A stretch of DNA of 64,000 bases from Gremmenia infestans. Taxonomy: Eukaryota > Ascomycota > Leotiomycetes > Helotiales > Hamatocanthoscyphaceae. Positions within the stretch are counted from its first letter, which is position 1. Every line of letters begins with the position of its first letter. The position numbers and the translations under genes were made by a program. Under the pieces are notes generated by a model. That model did no database searches. It saw only the letters and a program-made list of their open reading frames with translations, and had not been told where the DNA came from. Shown here piece by piece: positions 34,100-45,763 of the stretch. The stretch is from positions 744,001 to 808,000 of the forward strand of contig JAFEVB010000010.1 of the NCBI GenBank assembly GCA_032629725.1. Direction: 5' to 3'.

Positions 34100-35737
34100 T
34101 CACTCTTCCAGCAAGTTCACAATCCATTCCGTAATCCTCTCTGTCCCATGCCCGTTGATAGCACTAATAGGAATAGCCTCCACACTTCCCTCCCAACTCT
34201 TCGTTTGCCCACTAGGATGCTCCTGCTCGCCCCTCCCAACAGCTTCCAGATACGCCTTCAACTGCGCGTAATTCTCCTGCGTGCCCGGCAAATCCGCCTT
34301 CGTAGCAACTACAAACCACGGCTTCCCAGCAATACTCGGCAACTGTGGTGCCAAAGGAGCGTCTAAAGTCGGTCCTCCCGAGGGAATGACGATTGTCTCG
34401 GAACGGTTGGCTAATGCATCTTCCGTGGATCGGAAAGGCGACCATTCGACAATGGGATCAGATTTCTCTTTCTCTTCGACGATTTTCATGCGCTCGTACT
34501 CGCCGACTTCTTTCCACAGAGCGCAGAGGGCTTTGATAGCATCGCCGGCGTTGAGGTCGATTACGAAGGCGAGGATGCGGGCACGCTCGACGTGTCGTAG
34601 GAAGGAGATCCCTAGACCGCGGTCGAGATGCGCGTCTTGGACGAGACCGGGGATATCGGCAATGGTGTAATTGATTCTTGGCTCGCCTGTCTCGTACGTT
34701 GCTTGTGCTACCGGTCTTCCATGGTGATTATCCAGTACGACGGTTCCAATGTTGGGCTGTAGAGTCGTGAACGCCCAATCTCCAACTCGTGCGCGACTCT
34801 TGCTCATAGCCCTCAACAAGGTGCTCTTTCCAGCATTTGGCAATCCCACAAGTCCAACATCCGCAAGAAGCTTCAATTCTAGCTCTAATGTAATCCTCAT
34901 GCCCCCTTCCCCCTTTGTAGCGTACTTGGGCCTAGGCACTTCCCTCGTAACGAAATGTGGATTTCCCAATCCACCCACAGCACCAGCAGCAAGCAAAATC
35001 GGACTCTCCATAGGCGCGCTTAGATCCAGTGAGATAGGAGCTTTCACCTGGGCCATGGCCAGCATTGGTTTCCGTCCCCGAGGCAAAGAAGGGAATTCCG
35101 CAGTCGCGATATCTTCAGGCGTAACAGCTGGGTAGAGTAACCATTTATCACGGCTCCATTTCCAAGGGCCACTCTCATCAACACCATCTTTCTTCCCCGC
35201 CTCCAATTTCAACCTTTGTTCTTCAATAAACACGGGATCCACTCTCTCTATTTCTCTCACCACAGTCCCGACTGGGACTTGCACAATGATATCATCGCCT
35301 CGTTCTCCGCCACGTGTTTTGCCCTGGCCGTTCTTGCCGCGTCCGGCTTTGAGAATGTTGCGTCGCGCGAGCTTGTGCAAACTCGTCTCACCGCGTACAG
35401 CCTGGATGTAGACGTTTCCTCCGCTGCCTCCGTCACCTCCGTTTGCTGGCCCCTTTTCTATGTATTTTTCGCGGACAAAGGAGACGCAGCCGTGGCCACC
35501 GGAGCCAGCGAACAGCGTTACTGTTGCCTTGTCTGTAAAGATTGTGCGCGAGTAGTCGGTGGGGGGAGGATTGAGATGGGAGCCTTCTTCGAACGTTGGT
35601 TGGGAGGGTGCGGTGGTTGTTGATTCATGGCGGCGTTGGAGAAAAGTTCGATAGCTTGTTTTAGCGACATTAGAGAGGAGGGAGGGATACAGGAATGGCG
35701 TCAATGTCCCTTGTATGCTGGAACATCTTGGGGGCAT
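34100..35737 (-). CDS. MTG2: Mitochondrial Obg-family GTPase (MTG2-like)
   Basis: Single exon, 545 residues. Obg GTPases help assemble the large ribosomal subunit; the mitochondrial form is Mtg2. The N-terminus (about 1-45) is Arg/Ser/Thr-rich, fitting import into mitochondria. The Obg domain starts at about 66 with Gly-rich loops G-S-G-G-H-G-C-V-S-F and G-G-D-G-G-S-G-G-N-V, then G-R-G-K-N-G-Q-G-K-T-R-G. A ~90-residue insert follows before G-L-G-N-P-H-F. G domain: G-L-P-N-A-G-K-S-T (298-306, G1), F-T-T-L-Q-P-N-I-G (G2), D-I-P-G-L (G3) and A-T-K-A-D (G4, with Thr for the usual Asn). Confidence 0.93.
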   Translation of the reverse strand: MPPRCSSIQGTLTPFLYPSLLSNVAKTSYRTFLQRRHESTTTAPSQPTFEEGSHLNPPPTDYSRTIFTDKATVTLFAGSGGHGCVSFVREKYIEKGPANGGDGGSGGNVYIQAVRGETSLHKLARRNILKAGRGKNGQGKTRGGERGDDIIVQVPVGTVVREIERVDPVFIEEQRLKLEAGKKDGVDESGPWKWSRDKWLLYPAVTPEDIATAEFPSLPRGRKPMLAMAQVKAPISLDLSAPMESPILLAAGAVGGLGNPHFVTREVPRPKYATKGEGGMRITLELELKLLADVGLVGLPNAGKSTLLRAMSKSRARVGDWAFTTLQPNIGTVVLDNHHGRPVAQATYETGEPRINYTIADIPGLVQDAHLDRGLGISFLRHVERARILAFVIDLNAGDAIKALCALWKEVGEYERMKIVEEKEKSDPIVEWSPFRSTEDALANRSETIVIPSGGPTLDAPLAPQLPSIAGKPWFVVATKADLPGTQENYAQLKAYLEAVGRGEQEHPSGQTKSWEGSVEAIPISAINGHGTERITEWIVNLLEE

Positions 35738-36903
35738 ATTTCTGCAGGTACACAGAATATGTGATTGATCTAGTTCCTATTGTCAGGTACAGCAAGTACA
35801 GTAGGTAGCGAATTTGATATTGGCGTCGTCCAAGCTATTTCTCGGCCACCGTAAAATTCTTTTCCTTCCTCCAATGTCGTCTCATGTTCCCCTGAGACAA
35901 CCGAGTCAAGTTCAAATCAACATCATGACTTACAATTCCAGCTGACCTGCTATACCTATTTTGCCACCAAGAAGCTATTCGGATTAAAAAGCCCAGTACA
36001 GTATGTATATTTGACGTATATCTTATCTATAGTCAGCTTTCAATACCGAGTCTTTCCGTATTACTTCGTACCAGGCCCGGCTACCGTTGCCGCCATAGAA
36101 GCGGTGTAGACGCGAGACTCTATTCAGTGCAAGAAGAATTCATGACCTCCATCGTGCATGCGCCTAGAGACGCACACACAGCACCTCTCATGTGCCTATT
36201 GGTCCAAGTCTACGATACAACTGACTCTCTCCAACCGGATCTTCTGATATGCCACACCAGGTCCACGCGATGCAAAGCATTCGAGCCACGACAACAAGTC
36301 TTCCCCTCAACTTGCTGACTCCACTTATGGCCGAGCAGACAGACCTCGATGCAACGACAAGTAAGTGCAGTACTGTAGCTGCCCTGCCTACTTTGTCAAG
36401 TTGCAGCATGTTGGCTTCGTTGTGTTTTTGCTGTCCGAATGCCTTCATGCTTGTTCCCTGACTCTCGCTCTCTCTACTCTTTCGAGACAAGCCCGCACGA
36501 GCACGCTCTGGGCTGTCTTTCTCTCTCCTCTGTTTTTGAGTACCTGTCTCTCTGAACCCTCGATGTATAGCGTGATCTGGACATCGGCATCACTCTCAAC
36601 AGGTGGGTGATCTGAATTCCTCCCACACCTCCACGTCTACCATCTGTTTCCACATCTACTCGTACACCGATTGTCTGCCCATGCATCCCAATCACGGGTT
36701 CTTATTCACAGACTCGATAATTCCTGTACAAAAACCATGTCCTCTCCGGACCTCTCTTGCCCCCCTTTGATCCCCATATCCTTCTATCCATTCCTTATCT
36801 TAGCTTCCGCTACCTACCTATGCGAAGGGCAACACAAATGCCATATTCTCGTCCCGAAGTCATGTTAATCAAGCACAGCAGGTCCAAGAAACCGATCAAG
36901 ATA
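35738..36903. other. Intergenic, 1.2 kb
   Basis: Divergent region between MTG2 and the next gene. Pyrimidine-rich patches near 36465-36570 and 36740-36800 suggest a long leader. No coding signal recognised. Confidence 0.5.
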
Positions 36904-37632
36904 ATGGATCCGGATTGTGCTATATGCAGTCAGCCGGCCCTGGCACAATGCGAGTGTGAAGCCAAGGGCTTGGATATTGCAGTGAGGCAAGCCGAGCAGA
37001 GGATGATGACTAGTGTATTTACCGATATAAGGTATATCCCCCTTTAACCACCTCCACTTCCACTTTACATCCACCTCCACTTCTACCGTCTATATCCCCA
37101 TCCAACTCTCAATCACACTAACCCCCGATCCCTTAGAACCTGGGTCCGCGGCCACGCCCAAGACTACATCCTCTCCTACTTTTCCATGCTCACCACCCGC
37201 CGGCGCGACTCGCACGCCCAACGCCTCCACGCCCTAAATGCCCACTACGCCTACTACCGCACACACCCTCACCCCTCTGAAATAGCCGCCGCAGACGCAG
37301 AGCTCAAGCGTGGCATCGACGACGATTGGAAAGCGTCCGTGCAGCGGTATCCCGAAGTGCTCGAGTATTTCTACGGGCTTGTGCGTTTGGACCTGCCTGG
37401 GGATGAAGAGCCAGGTGTGAGGGATCCGCCGCTGAGTGCGCTGGGTGGTGGGGCTGCGTTTGGCGGGGGGAGGAAGGTCAGGATGCAGGAGCCCCGGGAG
37501 AGGGATCGCAGGGAGAGGAGGAGGAGTGTTGCGCCGGCGCCCATGCCGCAGCCGCCGCCGAGGGCCCCGAGTAGACCGCAGACTGCGTTTGCGCCGATGC
37601 AGGGCTATGGGTATGTGCCGCCTGGTTATTAA
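36904..37632 (+). CDS. Small conserved-looking fungal protein with N-terminal Cys cluster
   Basis: Exons 36904-37031 and 37137-37632 (GTATAT..CCTTAG), 207 residues. The first 20 residues hold D-P-D-C-A-I-C-S-Q-P-A-L-A-Q-C-E-C, a possible zinc site. A helical domain follows (A-V-R-Q-A-E-Q-R-M-M, then after the splice T-W-V-R-G-H-A-Q-D-Y-I-L-S-Y-F, then Y-Y-R-T-H-P-H-P). The C-terminal ~60 residues are Arg/Pro-rich and disordered, ending Y-G-Y-V-P-P-G-Y. An earlier in-frame ATG at 36861 would add 14 residues. I do not know its function; the cysteines and helix suggest a protein-binding adaptor, which is only a guess. Confidence 0.75.
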
Positions 37633-38605
37633 GGAGAGCGAGCATTTACAGGGTACGTAATATAATATAATACAAGGAAGGAAAGAGTAGGGAGTTGGAT
37701 CTAGGAGATGCCGGGTGGGGAGGGGGCGAATGAAGGAAGGAGTGGTGCTGTGCTTCGAAATTGTGGATATGAGATATGACATACGTTTTCCGCCGGCTTA
37801 TATGAGCAGAACGGATATCGAGAACCAGATGGATTGATGGATCAATCAATATAGGGGCTGCAATTTTCAACTTGGGGCTTTCGGCATAGCATAGCATATC
37901 ATATCATAGCATTTAGCCGGAGCATTGGTGTGGGGTTCTACAATTTTATAACGTATAGTAATAGCAATGAATAAATACACTTGCTTGCGTTTAAATACCA
38001 GTATTCGTGGAGTGAGTACTTTTGGTATTTACTTGAGTGACTTTGTGTTTAAGGGGGTTGGAAATGGAAAGCTCTGAGCTCTGTTATGTGGATTTTGGAG
38101 TTCGAACTAGAGTTTTATGTAAAGGGAGACGAGAGGAAAGGAAAGAAAGGGAAAGGAAGAAAGGCATAGTCACTGACTGCCAATACTGGTTTGGTCACTG
38201 CGAGTGAAATTCACAGAACGGAATGGAGGAATTAATTAATTCAAAATTTAGATGCATATGTTTTTCCCTATCTAGCAAAGCGACCACGACTATCTGCTGC
38301 TACCATGCACGATGCATCTCCGCGTTCGATGTCCAAGCATGAGAAGACTTTTTCCCGAAGTGAGGTGAGGTAGGTTAAAATACAAAGAGCGAGCCAGAAA
38401 TATGCAGGTTCCCCCCGACCCCGAGACGTGACGGTAACTTTTGGATGGATGAGTTTTGATGTGCAGATGAGGAAAGTGTTTTGTGAGAGGTGAGGTGTGA
38501 GGCGTGAGGCGTTTGGCTGAGGAGGATTTGAGGTGGGTGAGAGAAGTGTGAAAGAAGTGTGAGAGAAGATAATGTCCGGCTGGGTGAAGCGGGGCATGGA
38601 CGGAT
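37633..38605. other. Convergent intergenic region, 973 bases
   Basis: 3' regions of the small Cys-cluster gene and BFR1. Contains a short ATAGC/ATATC repeat array near 37887-37912 and a TTAATTAATTAATT run near 38231. No gene seen. Confidence 0.5.
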
Positions 38606-40310
38606 CTACTTCTCCTCTTCCTTGTCCTCAAGACTGGCTCCCTGCAAATCGGCAATCACATCTGAACCAGCGGCCTTCATCAAGTTGATTTCGTTTGCGA
38701 CAGAGCCGCCATCGTCAACGCCGGCAGTGGCCTTGGTCTCTCCGTGAGCAGCTCCGTTGGTTTCCACAGTCTTGGCTGGTGCGGCTGGTGCCTCGTCTTC
38801 AGCCTCGAGACGCTCGAGTTCCTTCTTGGCCTTGGCGATGTTCTGTGACTTAGTTAGCATACGATTCTGTAAAGATATGTTATATAATATAAAAAATTAA
38901 TTTACCTTCTCGGTTTGCGCCTTTTGGTCAGACTTGTAGAACTCCAGCTTCGCCCGGACCTTCTCAACAACAGGCTCGACATCGGCTGAGCTCATAGGCG
39001 GCTCAATACCCATCGACGAACAGTCGTTCATGACTTGTGGCGGGCAGCTGAAGTTTTTGCTGGGAGCAGGAGCGTCGGGGGTGGCAGCAGCATTGTTCTT
39101 TCTCCCCTTCTTTCCCTTCTTACCCCCAGTGCCGGCAAAGTAATCCTCTTCGTCCTTCTTCTGAACGACCTTCATGCCCTTGATACTGGCCTCATCGACA
39201 GTTCTCGCGGCATAGGCAGAAAATTGGGAGGGGGCTTGTAGAGGCGCCTTCTCGTTCGTGTACTTGGGATCATAGTATCGGATGATGGATTCAGCAGTTC
39301 TGATTTCGGCCAAGTATGCTGGCTCGCTTGCATCGGCGAGCATCTCCTGAGCACGGGCTCGCTTCTTTTCTTTAATGTAGGTCTCCTGCTCAGCCTTCTT
39401 GCGCTCCCGTAGACGTTGTCGTGCTTCATATTCGTATTTTTGAATTGCACGGCCAGCTTGGTAATAGTCGTCCTTGAGCTTCTTTTGGGCGGTCCACTTC
39501 TCTTGCTGCTGGTCTTGAAGCTTCTTGCGTTCTTCGTGAAGGGCGTTAATACCTTGGTAGGCCTCGTCTTGCTCGGCCTTAATTGCGTCTAGCTCTGACT
39601 GGAGCTTGTTGTACTTTTCGCTCAGAGCCTTTGACTCTGGGTCGTCGAGAGTATCTCTCAATTTCTTGAGATCGGCCTTTTTCGCATCGATGACCTTCTG
39701 GGATTCGTCAAACCCGGCAAAAACCTTGCGCTGCTTTCTTAAGTTGGAGATTTCCGACAGCGCCTTCTTCTCGTCGACCAGCTTCATCATCCCGCTGTTG
39801 ACTTGCTTGTCCAGTCGGTCGATTTCGCGGTCAAGATCCTCAACGCCCTTGAAATTAACCTTGCTGCGAGCAACCTTTTGCGCTTGGATTGCCGACTTGA
39901 GGTTCTCATCCAAAGCCTTAATCCTCTCGAACGTAGATGCTCGGCCAGATTTCCCAGCACCTTGTTTCTCCCGGATTTCCTTCAATTGCGCAATGAGCTC
40001 TCCACGGCGCTTGCTAGACGGCGAATCCTTGGAAGAGGGCTTCGCAATGTCAATCTTGGCTCGGACGGCATTCTGCAGGAATTAGTGAGCAATTGTATCT
40101 GCAGACTCCCGGTAAATCCACCCGGTGCGAATGTTCGAATGGACTTACAAGTTTGTTCATGACATCCGCATGTTCTTTCTCAGCTTGCTTGAGATTCGCC
40201 TTGTAGGTTTCCTCATCTGGCTTCTCGGGCTTGGTGATGGTGTTCTTCTTCTCGCTGGGACCACCAGCGTCGAACATGGCAGCACCTGAGGGAGTTGCGA
40301 GGTCGGCCAT
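38606..40310 (-). CDS. BFR1: BFR1-like nuclear segregation / mRNP protein
   Basis: Exons 40310-40149, 40072-38906 and 38842-38606, 521 residues. Yeast Bfr1 is an RNA-associated protein on polysomes at the ER, linked to secretion and ploidy control. The protein is nearly all charged coiled coil: I-R-E-K-Q-G, L-D-R-E-I-D-R-L-D-K-Q-V, S-E-I-S-N-L-R-K-Q-R-K, and D-D-Y-Y-Q-A-G-R-A-I-Q-K-Y-E-Y-E-A-R, then a basic G-G-K-K-G-K-K-G-R-K patch (~residue 370) and F-S-C-P-P-Q-V. The C-terminal tail is acidic and Ala-rich. Length and order match the fungal family. It faces RPB5 head to head. Confidence 0.88.
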
Positions 40311-40749
40311 GATTGTGATTGATTCCACAAGCAAGGGAATAGAATGTGGTGCGGTGTTGTAGAAGTCAATTAATTGAGTAGCGTGCAAAGAGGTGCAGAG
40401 TGATCACAAGGATAACTAAATATCTTGTGCACTTGGATTGTGTGGAAGTTGACAGTGTACTGTAACTTGCGTTAAGTGGATGGTTTTGAAATATATTCGA
40501 GAACAGATTCATATAATTTAATGTGGCTCGGCTGGGCTACCGGAGTGTCCAAAGTTGTTCCGCGCTCAGGGTCGTAGGGCGGGCTGCACGACTATATAGC
40601 GAAATACTGAATATTTTGAAGTTGCAGCCTCATCTTTTTCTTAAACCCCCTCCCTTGACTTCTACAACCACAACAGTCTGTCGCAAACGCCAGCACCAGC
40701 GGCTTTGCCATATTCCTTGCATTCGCAAACTCCTTCTAACGCAAACGAG
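40311..40749. promoter_or_regulatory. Bidirectional promoter region, BFR1 / RPB5
   Basis: 439 bases between two divergent housekeeping genes, both linked to expression. A CT-rich leader precedes the RPB5 start. No defined binding site was read. Confidence 0.5.
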
Positions 40750-41536
40750 ATGTCCAACGAAGAGGACCGAGAGGTCAAACAGCGAGAGGCAGGAAACAGG
40801 GAAACCGCACGACTTTGGCGCGCATGGCGGACTGTACACGAATTGGTCCAGGACAGAGGTTATATCCTATCTGAGGCAGAGGTCAAGATCAGTCTAGAGG
40901 ATTTCATTCACAAATTCAACAGCGGCGACGGCAATATCGAGTATGCTTCTCCCCACATTCCTCTTCACAGCACTTATAGATACCCTAATTAACCCTCCTT
41001 TCAACAGGAAAACTCGCATGACCTTCACCGCACACCCCAGCGATGAGATGGTTGCCCGCTACAGCAATCCAGTTACCGACCGCGATCCCAAGCCTGCGGC
41101 TCCTGACGTTGGCCCTATCAAAGTTAAATTCGAGGAGGGAGACTCCATCGGTATCAAGAACATGCGCAAATTCGCCCAAGAGCTCACACAAGAAAGCTTC
41201 CACACAGGCATTATGATCACGAGCGTCAATATCACCCCTGCGGCTCTCAAGATCATCCCTGCTGTAGCGTCCGAGACTAGGATCGAGACATTCCTGGAGG
41301 CGGATCTGCTGGTCAACATCACACACCACGAATTAGTGCCTAAACACGTTCTGCTCAGCAAGGAAGAGAAGTCAGCGCTATTGCAGAGATATCGGTTGAA
41401 GGAGACACAGCTCCCGCGTATTCAAGTTGGTGATCCGGTTGCAAGGTATTTGGGGTTGAGGCGGGGTCAGGTGGTCAAGATCATTCGGAAGTCTGAGACA
41501 GCCGGGAGATATGCTAGTTATAGGTACACGGTCTGA
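40750..41536 (+). CDS. RPB5: RNA polymerase I/II/III shared subunit RPB5 (RPABC1)
   Basis: Exons 40750-40940 and 41008-41536, 239 residues. RPB5 is common to all three nuclear polymerases and forms part of the lower jaw. The N-terminal jaw domain has A-R-L-W-R-A-W-R-T-V-H-E-L-V and D-R-G-Y-I-L-S. The C-terminal assembly domain is very well conserved: L-L-V-N-I-T-H-H-E-L-V-P-K-H, L-L-Q-R-Y-R-L-K-E-T-Q-L-P-R-I-Q, D-P-V-A-R-Y-L-G-L-R-R-G-Q-V-V-K-I-I-R and the end Y-A-S-Y-R-Y. The intron has donor GTATGC and acceptor CAACAG. Confidence 0.96.
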
Positions 41537-41681
41537 TCTGAGGAAGAAAATGGGCGAGGAAGGAAGTAATTGGTTTGGATGATCAGATCTGGAGTTGTAT
41601 GGAGTTCTTTGGGGTCCAAAAGCATAAGCTGGCGTCATGGTGGTAGATTGAGAGGCAGATATCCAATGCACCTGTACCAAC

Positions 41682-41720
41682 AAGCCTTTTCTCGAAGCCT
41701 TTTCTCGAAGCCTTTTCTCG
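41682..41720. repeat. 13-base perfect tandem repeat, three copies
   Basis: AAGCCTTTTCTCG repeated three times without mismatch, about 150 bases past the RPB5 stop codon. Confidence 0.95.
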
Positions 41721-42444
41721 CTAAAGATACCCCTGGATAGACTCTATTTGTTTGGTTCAGTAGGCATCCATCTCTGCCAACATCTGCTTTAGCGGATCAG
41801 CGCCTTAGATGCTGCCCTATCGGGACGAGTGTCACCGTCTAATCGCATTTCATTGGTTTTTGCAGATAAGACCTGTTCTGGTCCATGCGCGGAATGGCAT
41901 GGTCACTAAGCCTTTTCTTTTTGTTGACCAAGTTATTAATGATTCCGTTGATTCCGAGATGTTAGTATATCCGTCAGCTGTAGTTGAAAAGTTGTTCGTT
42001 TAATGCTTTTGTTGAATCAAAGCCTAGTAAAGCTTGACTAGATGTTTAACCACTTAGAAGCTCACAAGGCAATACGACGTTGAGAAAAGAATAAGAAGAT
42101 TCTAGATATACTTTCCTTAGGTTACTTGGACTATATCTTTTACTTTATGCAATATTCCATTACTTTGAATTCATTTATTATACGTATGCGTGAACAATTT
42201 CATAAAGTACGTATTAGGGCATTGATATTTACCAAGATATGATCAGTGTATTGATATTTCAGACTCAGCCTATTCTATATGTAATGCTAAATATATTATA
42301 GCTTTTGCCTATTTTAGTATAGTGCACTCATTCCTTATATCATTTTCTAATTGATAGATATAGTTAAAATTATGACAAAGGTACGGAAAATTCGATACGG
42401 AATTTACGGACGCCGATGCCCCTGATGCCCTACCCACCCTACCC

Positions 42445-42500
42445 TACCTACTAGGTAAGTATACAGAAGTACTTGCTTGTAAGATCTTACCTAGTAGGTA
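42445..42500. repeat. 15-base perfect inverted repeat with 26-base loop
   Basis: Left arm TACCTACTAGGTAAG (42445-42459), right arm CTTACCTAGTAGGTA (42486-42500). It can form a strong hairpin. Confidence 0.9.
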
Positions 42501-42550
42501 TGTATGCATATATGAGCCCCACATTCCGGATAGACGGCTTTCGGCTCTTA

Positions 42551-42640
42551 TCCAAGGGCCCGGCCCTTGGACTAGGAGACCCACTAGACTTCTACTTCGT
42601 AAATACTCCGTAAACTTTCAGATATCATCTACGGAGTAAA
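42551..42640. repeat. Two further short inverted repeats
   Basis: CCAAGGGCC/GGCCCTTGG around a single central base (about 42552-42570), and TACTCCGTA/TACGGAGTA separated by 18 bases (about 42604-42638). Confidence 0.85.
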
Positions 42641-42941
42641 GATGCCGAACATCCAGCACGTCATCCTGATTGGTTTATAAGTTATTTCCCTACCATAACA
42701 AAGGGCAAGCTTCACACTCCGTAGGGCTCTAGGTAAACCTACAAGGGACCTAAATCAGCGACTAAACCTTTTGTGTTGACGTGGCGGAGCCAAGTATCCA
42801 TTGTATCGTCATTGCCTCCGTCATATTGCCGGCAGTCCACATCTACTGCCAAACAAAGAACGAAATAGAAAAGTCCAGAAATACTTTAAGATCTGTTGTT
42901 TTCCTCTTATGCTGTTCCCTGTCCCGTAGGTATTCTCTAGT

Positions 42942-42967
42942 GAGTAAGTGAGTGAGTGAGTGAGTGA
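42942..42967. repeat. GTGA microsatellite
   Basis: Six to seven near-perfect GTGA units in the leader of the MFS gene, about 140 bases before its start. Confidence 0.9.
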
Positions 42968-43109
42968 GGCCAAGCATTGTTCTGAAAAGTGAAATCAAAT
43001 CAAGAATCTCCTGCTACTCACTTCCATTGCGATCGACATTGAAACCTCCGGAGTCCTTAATCGCCGCTTTTCCTGTCACCTACGAGTTACTCTACGAGGC
43101 ACTTCCAAC

Positions 43110-45168
43110 ATGTTCGACCTACATCCCCATGCATCGCAACCAGTCAGACGTACTCCCACTCACATCGACTTCAAACTTGGCCGAAACGGAAAGGGGCTCC
43201 CTCCTTCCCTCGAAGCAAACCATGATGACTACCTCGTCGAGCTCACAGGCGACGACGATCCCGCGAGCGCAAAATCATGGCCTATAAGAAGGAAGTTGCG
43301 GAACGCCGTCGTACTGGGATTCGATACTCTTGTCGCCTCTTGGGGATCCTCGGTCTACTCCGCAGCAGTTCAGCCTGTGAGCAAGGAGTTCCACGTCGGG
43401 ACCGTCGTGTCAATTCTCGGACTCACGTTATACATCTGTGGCTTTGCTACCGGGCCATTGGCTTTCGCGCCCATGTCTGAGCTCTATGGTAGGAAGCTTC
43501 CAATTACTGGCGCTTGCTTTGTTTTCACCTGCTTCATGTTTGCTGCAGCGACCGCAAAGGACTTTCAGACATTGATGCTCACGAGATTCTTCGCTGGAGT
43601 CTTTGCGTCATGCCCGCTTGCTGTGGTTGGAGGTGCGTTTTCGGATCTGTTTGGAAACGAAACAAGGGGAATTGCTATCGCGGCTTTCTCGTCCCTTGTT
43701 TTCATTGGACCATTTATCTCCCCAATTGTAGGAGCATTCATCACGGAAAGCTATCTCGGCTGGCGATGGACTGAGTATATTACCGGCATTATGGGCGCCC
43801 TAGCCTTCGTGCTGGATCTGTTCATCTTGGAAGAGACATACGAAAGGACCCTTCTGCAAAGACGAGCCGGCTATTACAGGACCGAAACGCAGAATTTCGC
43901 CATCCACCATATATCAGAGGTACACACCTTCTGCCTTCCCTTTCATGTTTGGAAAATATGAGACACTAATAACAAGCGCCCAATATCATTTGTTCACAAT
44001 CAGGCAATACTAACAACTTGCAGGAAGAAGTCGTTGATGTTAAGGACCTATTTAACAAACATCTCTCGCTCCCACTCAAACTTCTCTTCCAAGAACCTAT
44101 CGTATTCCTCATTACCATCTATACAGCTTTCATCTACGGAATTTTATATCTATTTTTGGAAGCGTACCCCATTGTGTTTGCTGAAAAGCGAGGCATCAAT
44201 GAAGCTGTGGCTACGCTGCCATATATTGGTCTCATCATTGGTGTTGTTGTCGGTTCCGGAATTGTGATAGCATTTGAGCCGCGTTATAACCGTAAACTGA
44301 AAGCAAACAACAACATTCCCGTAAGTCAACTTCTCGATCCTGTAAATGGTGCATGCTTCATGCTTCCAACATCCACTTTTTACACGATGGAAAACGTCTC
44401 AAAAGATCCGAGGTATTCAAACAATACTGACTGCGCAAACAGGTCCCAGAACAGCGCCTCTTGCCAATGATGCTCGGCGCTGTCCTCTTCCCAGTCGGAC
44501 TATTCTGGTTTGCTTGGACTGGAAATTATCCCGGCATCCATTGGATTGTCCCAACGCTTAGTGGGATAATCACTGGCGCGGGGATCTTGACGATTTTCTT
44601 ACAAGCATTAAACTACATCATCGACGCCTACCTAGTCGTAGCAGCTAGTGCGATTGCCGCAAACACGTTCTTGAGATCGTTTTTCGGAGCTGGATTCCGT
44701 AAGTCTAAAATCGCCATTCCTTTTCCCACTATCAGCCACGAAAGTTTGCATTCACAATTGGGGGTTTAATATCCCACTCAGCATGGCACATTGAAATTAT
44801 GTGTTATGTATCAAATTTCATGCCCCCCACAAACGTCAACTCTCATCCTTATCCTCCACGCCCTTCCATTATCATGTACTAACAAAATCCTAGCGCTCTT
44901 CGCAACCCAAATGTTCAACAAACTTGGCGTCGACTGGGCCGGCTCGCTCCTCGGCTTCCTAGGGATAGCATTCATGCCCATCCCGTTCCTATTTTATATC
45001 TACGGCGAGAGGCTGCGGAAGCACTCCTCGTACGCGCCGACGGATTTTGGGAAGAAGAAAGATGATGAGGAGAATCAGGATGGGACTATCGGGGAGGCGG
45101 AGGAGAACAAGAGAGATGAGGAGGTTGGTGAGGAGAGCGGTTGGAGTAGTACGGCCCTTGATGCATGA
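43110..45168 (+). CDS. MFS transporter, DHA1 drug:H+ antiporter type
   Basis: Exons 43110-43919, 44024-44320, 44443-44698 and 44894-45168, 545 residues with about twelve membrane spans. Such pumps export drugs, toxins or polyamines using the proton gradient at the plasma membrane. Seen: cytosolic N-terminus with W-P-I-R-R-K, then V-V-S-I-L-G-L-T-L-Y-I-C-G-F-A-T-G-P, motif A as P-M-S-E-L-Y-G-R-K, the span-5 region G-P-F-I-S-P-I-V-G-A-F, and W-R-W-T-E-Y-I-T-G. The second half starts with L-L-F-Q-E-P-I-V-F-L and E-A-Y-P-I-V-F. The tail is highly acidic. All introns have canonical GTAAGT/GTACAC donors and the frame is intact. The substrate cannot be told. Confidence 0.92.
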
Positions 45169-45763
45169 ATGAGGATGGCGATGTCGTGTTGTCTGTCTGG
45201 GATTTGATTTGATTGTCCAGCTGGGTGTGAGACATTTCATAACCTTTTCTTGTCATCTACATTGTTTGTTTATTGTCTGTTTATGTGGGTTAGAATTGCT
45301 TAGCATGGGCGTTTTTAGATGGTAGACTAAAATATATTGTAATAACTCATGTTTTTACTTTTATTTTCCTGTAGCTTTACTTTCTACTTCCTCTTATCGT
45401 TCAAGCTGCCAATTCACTTGAGCTATCATGAGGTCAACACAACGATATTCTGTAATCTACCAATAACACCTTCCACGTTCTGAATACAAATACAAATTCG
45501 AACGTTATATACATGATCCCCGGTCGACCATGGCAACATTACAAAAAGTCCAGCGTCTTGTCGGTCTGTTGCATTCATACCATCTCCTCGAAGCAGCCCA
45601 CCCCCAAACGACCATGGTCTGGAAGTCTGGAAAGCCCACGCACCACACAACAGCGCGTACGTAACTAACCTCACAAACCTCATCTCTCAAAGTTCCGCCC
45701 TTCGCCCTTTCCAACACACCTAGTAACCCCCCTCTACCAGTACCTAAGAAACCGACCCCGTCA
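45169..45763. other. Intergenic, 595 bases
   Basis: 3' region of the MFS gene, then (about 45490-45760) an open but unrecognised stretch that could be the eroded N-lobe of the kinase remnant. No intact feature. Confidence 0.4.

Larger units (their letters stand above)
41537..43109. other. Intergenic, 1.6 kb, AT-rich core with inverted repeats
   Basis: Between RPB5 and the MFS gene. It holds a 13-base tandem repeat (41682-41720), an AT-rich stretch (about 42000-42400), three inverted repeats (42445-42640) and a GTGA microsatellite (42942-42967). No gene seen. It may be a scar of a small mobile element. Confidence 0.5.
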
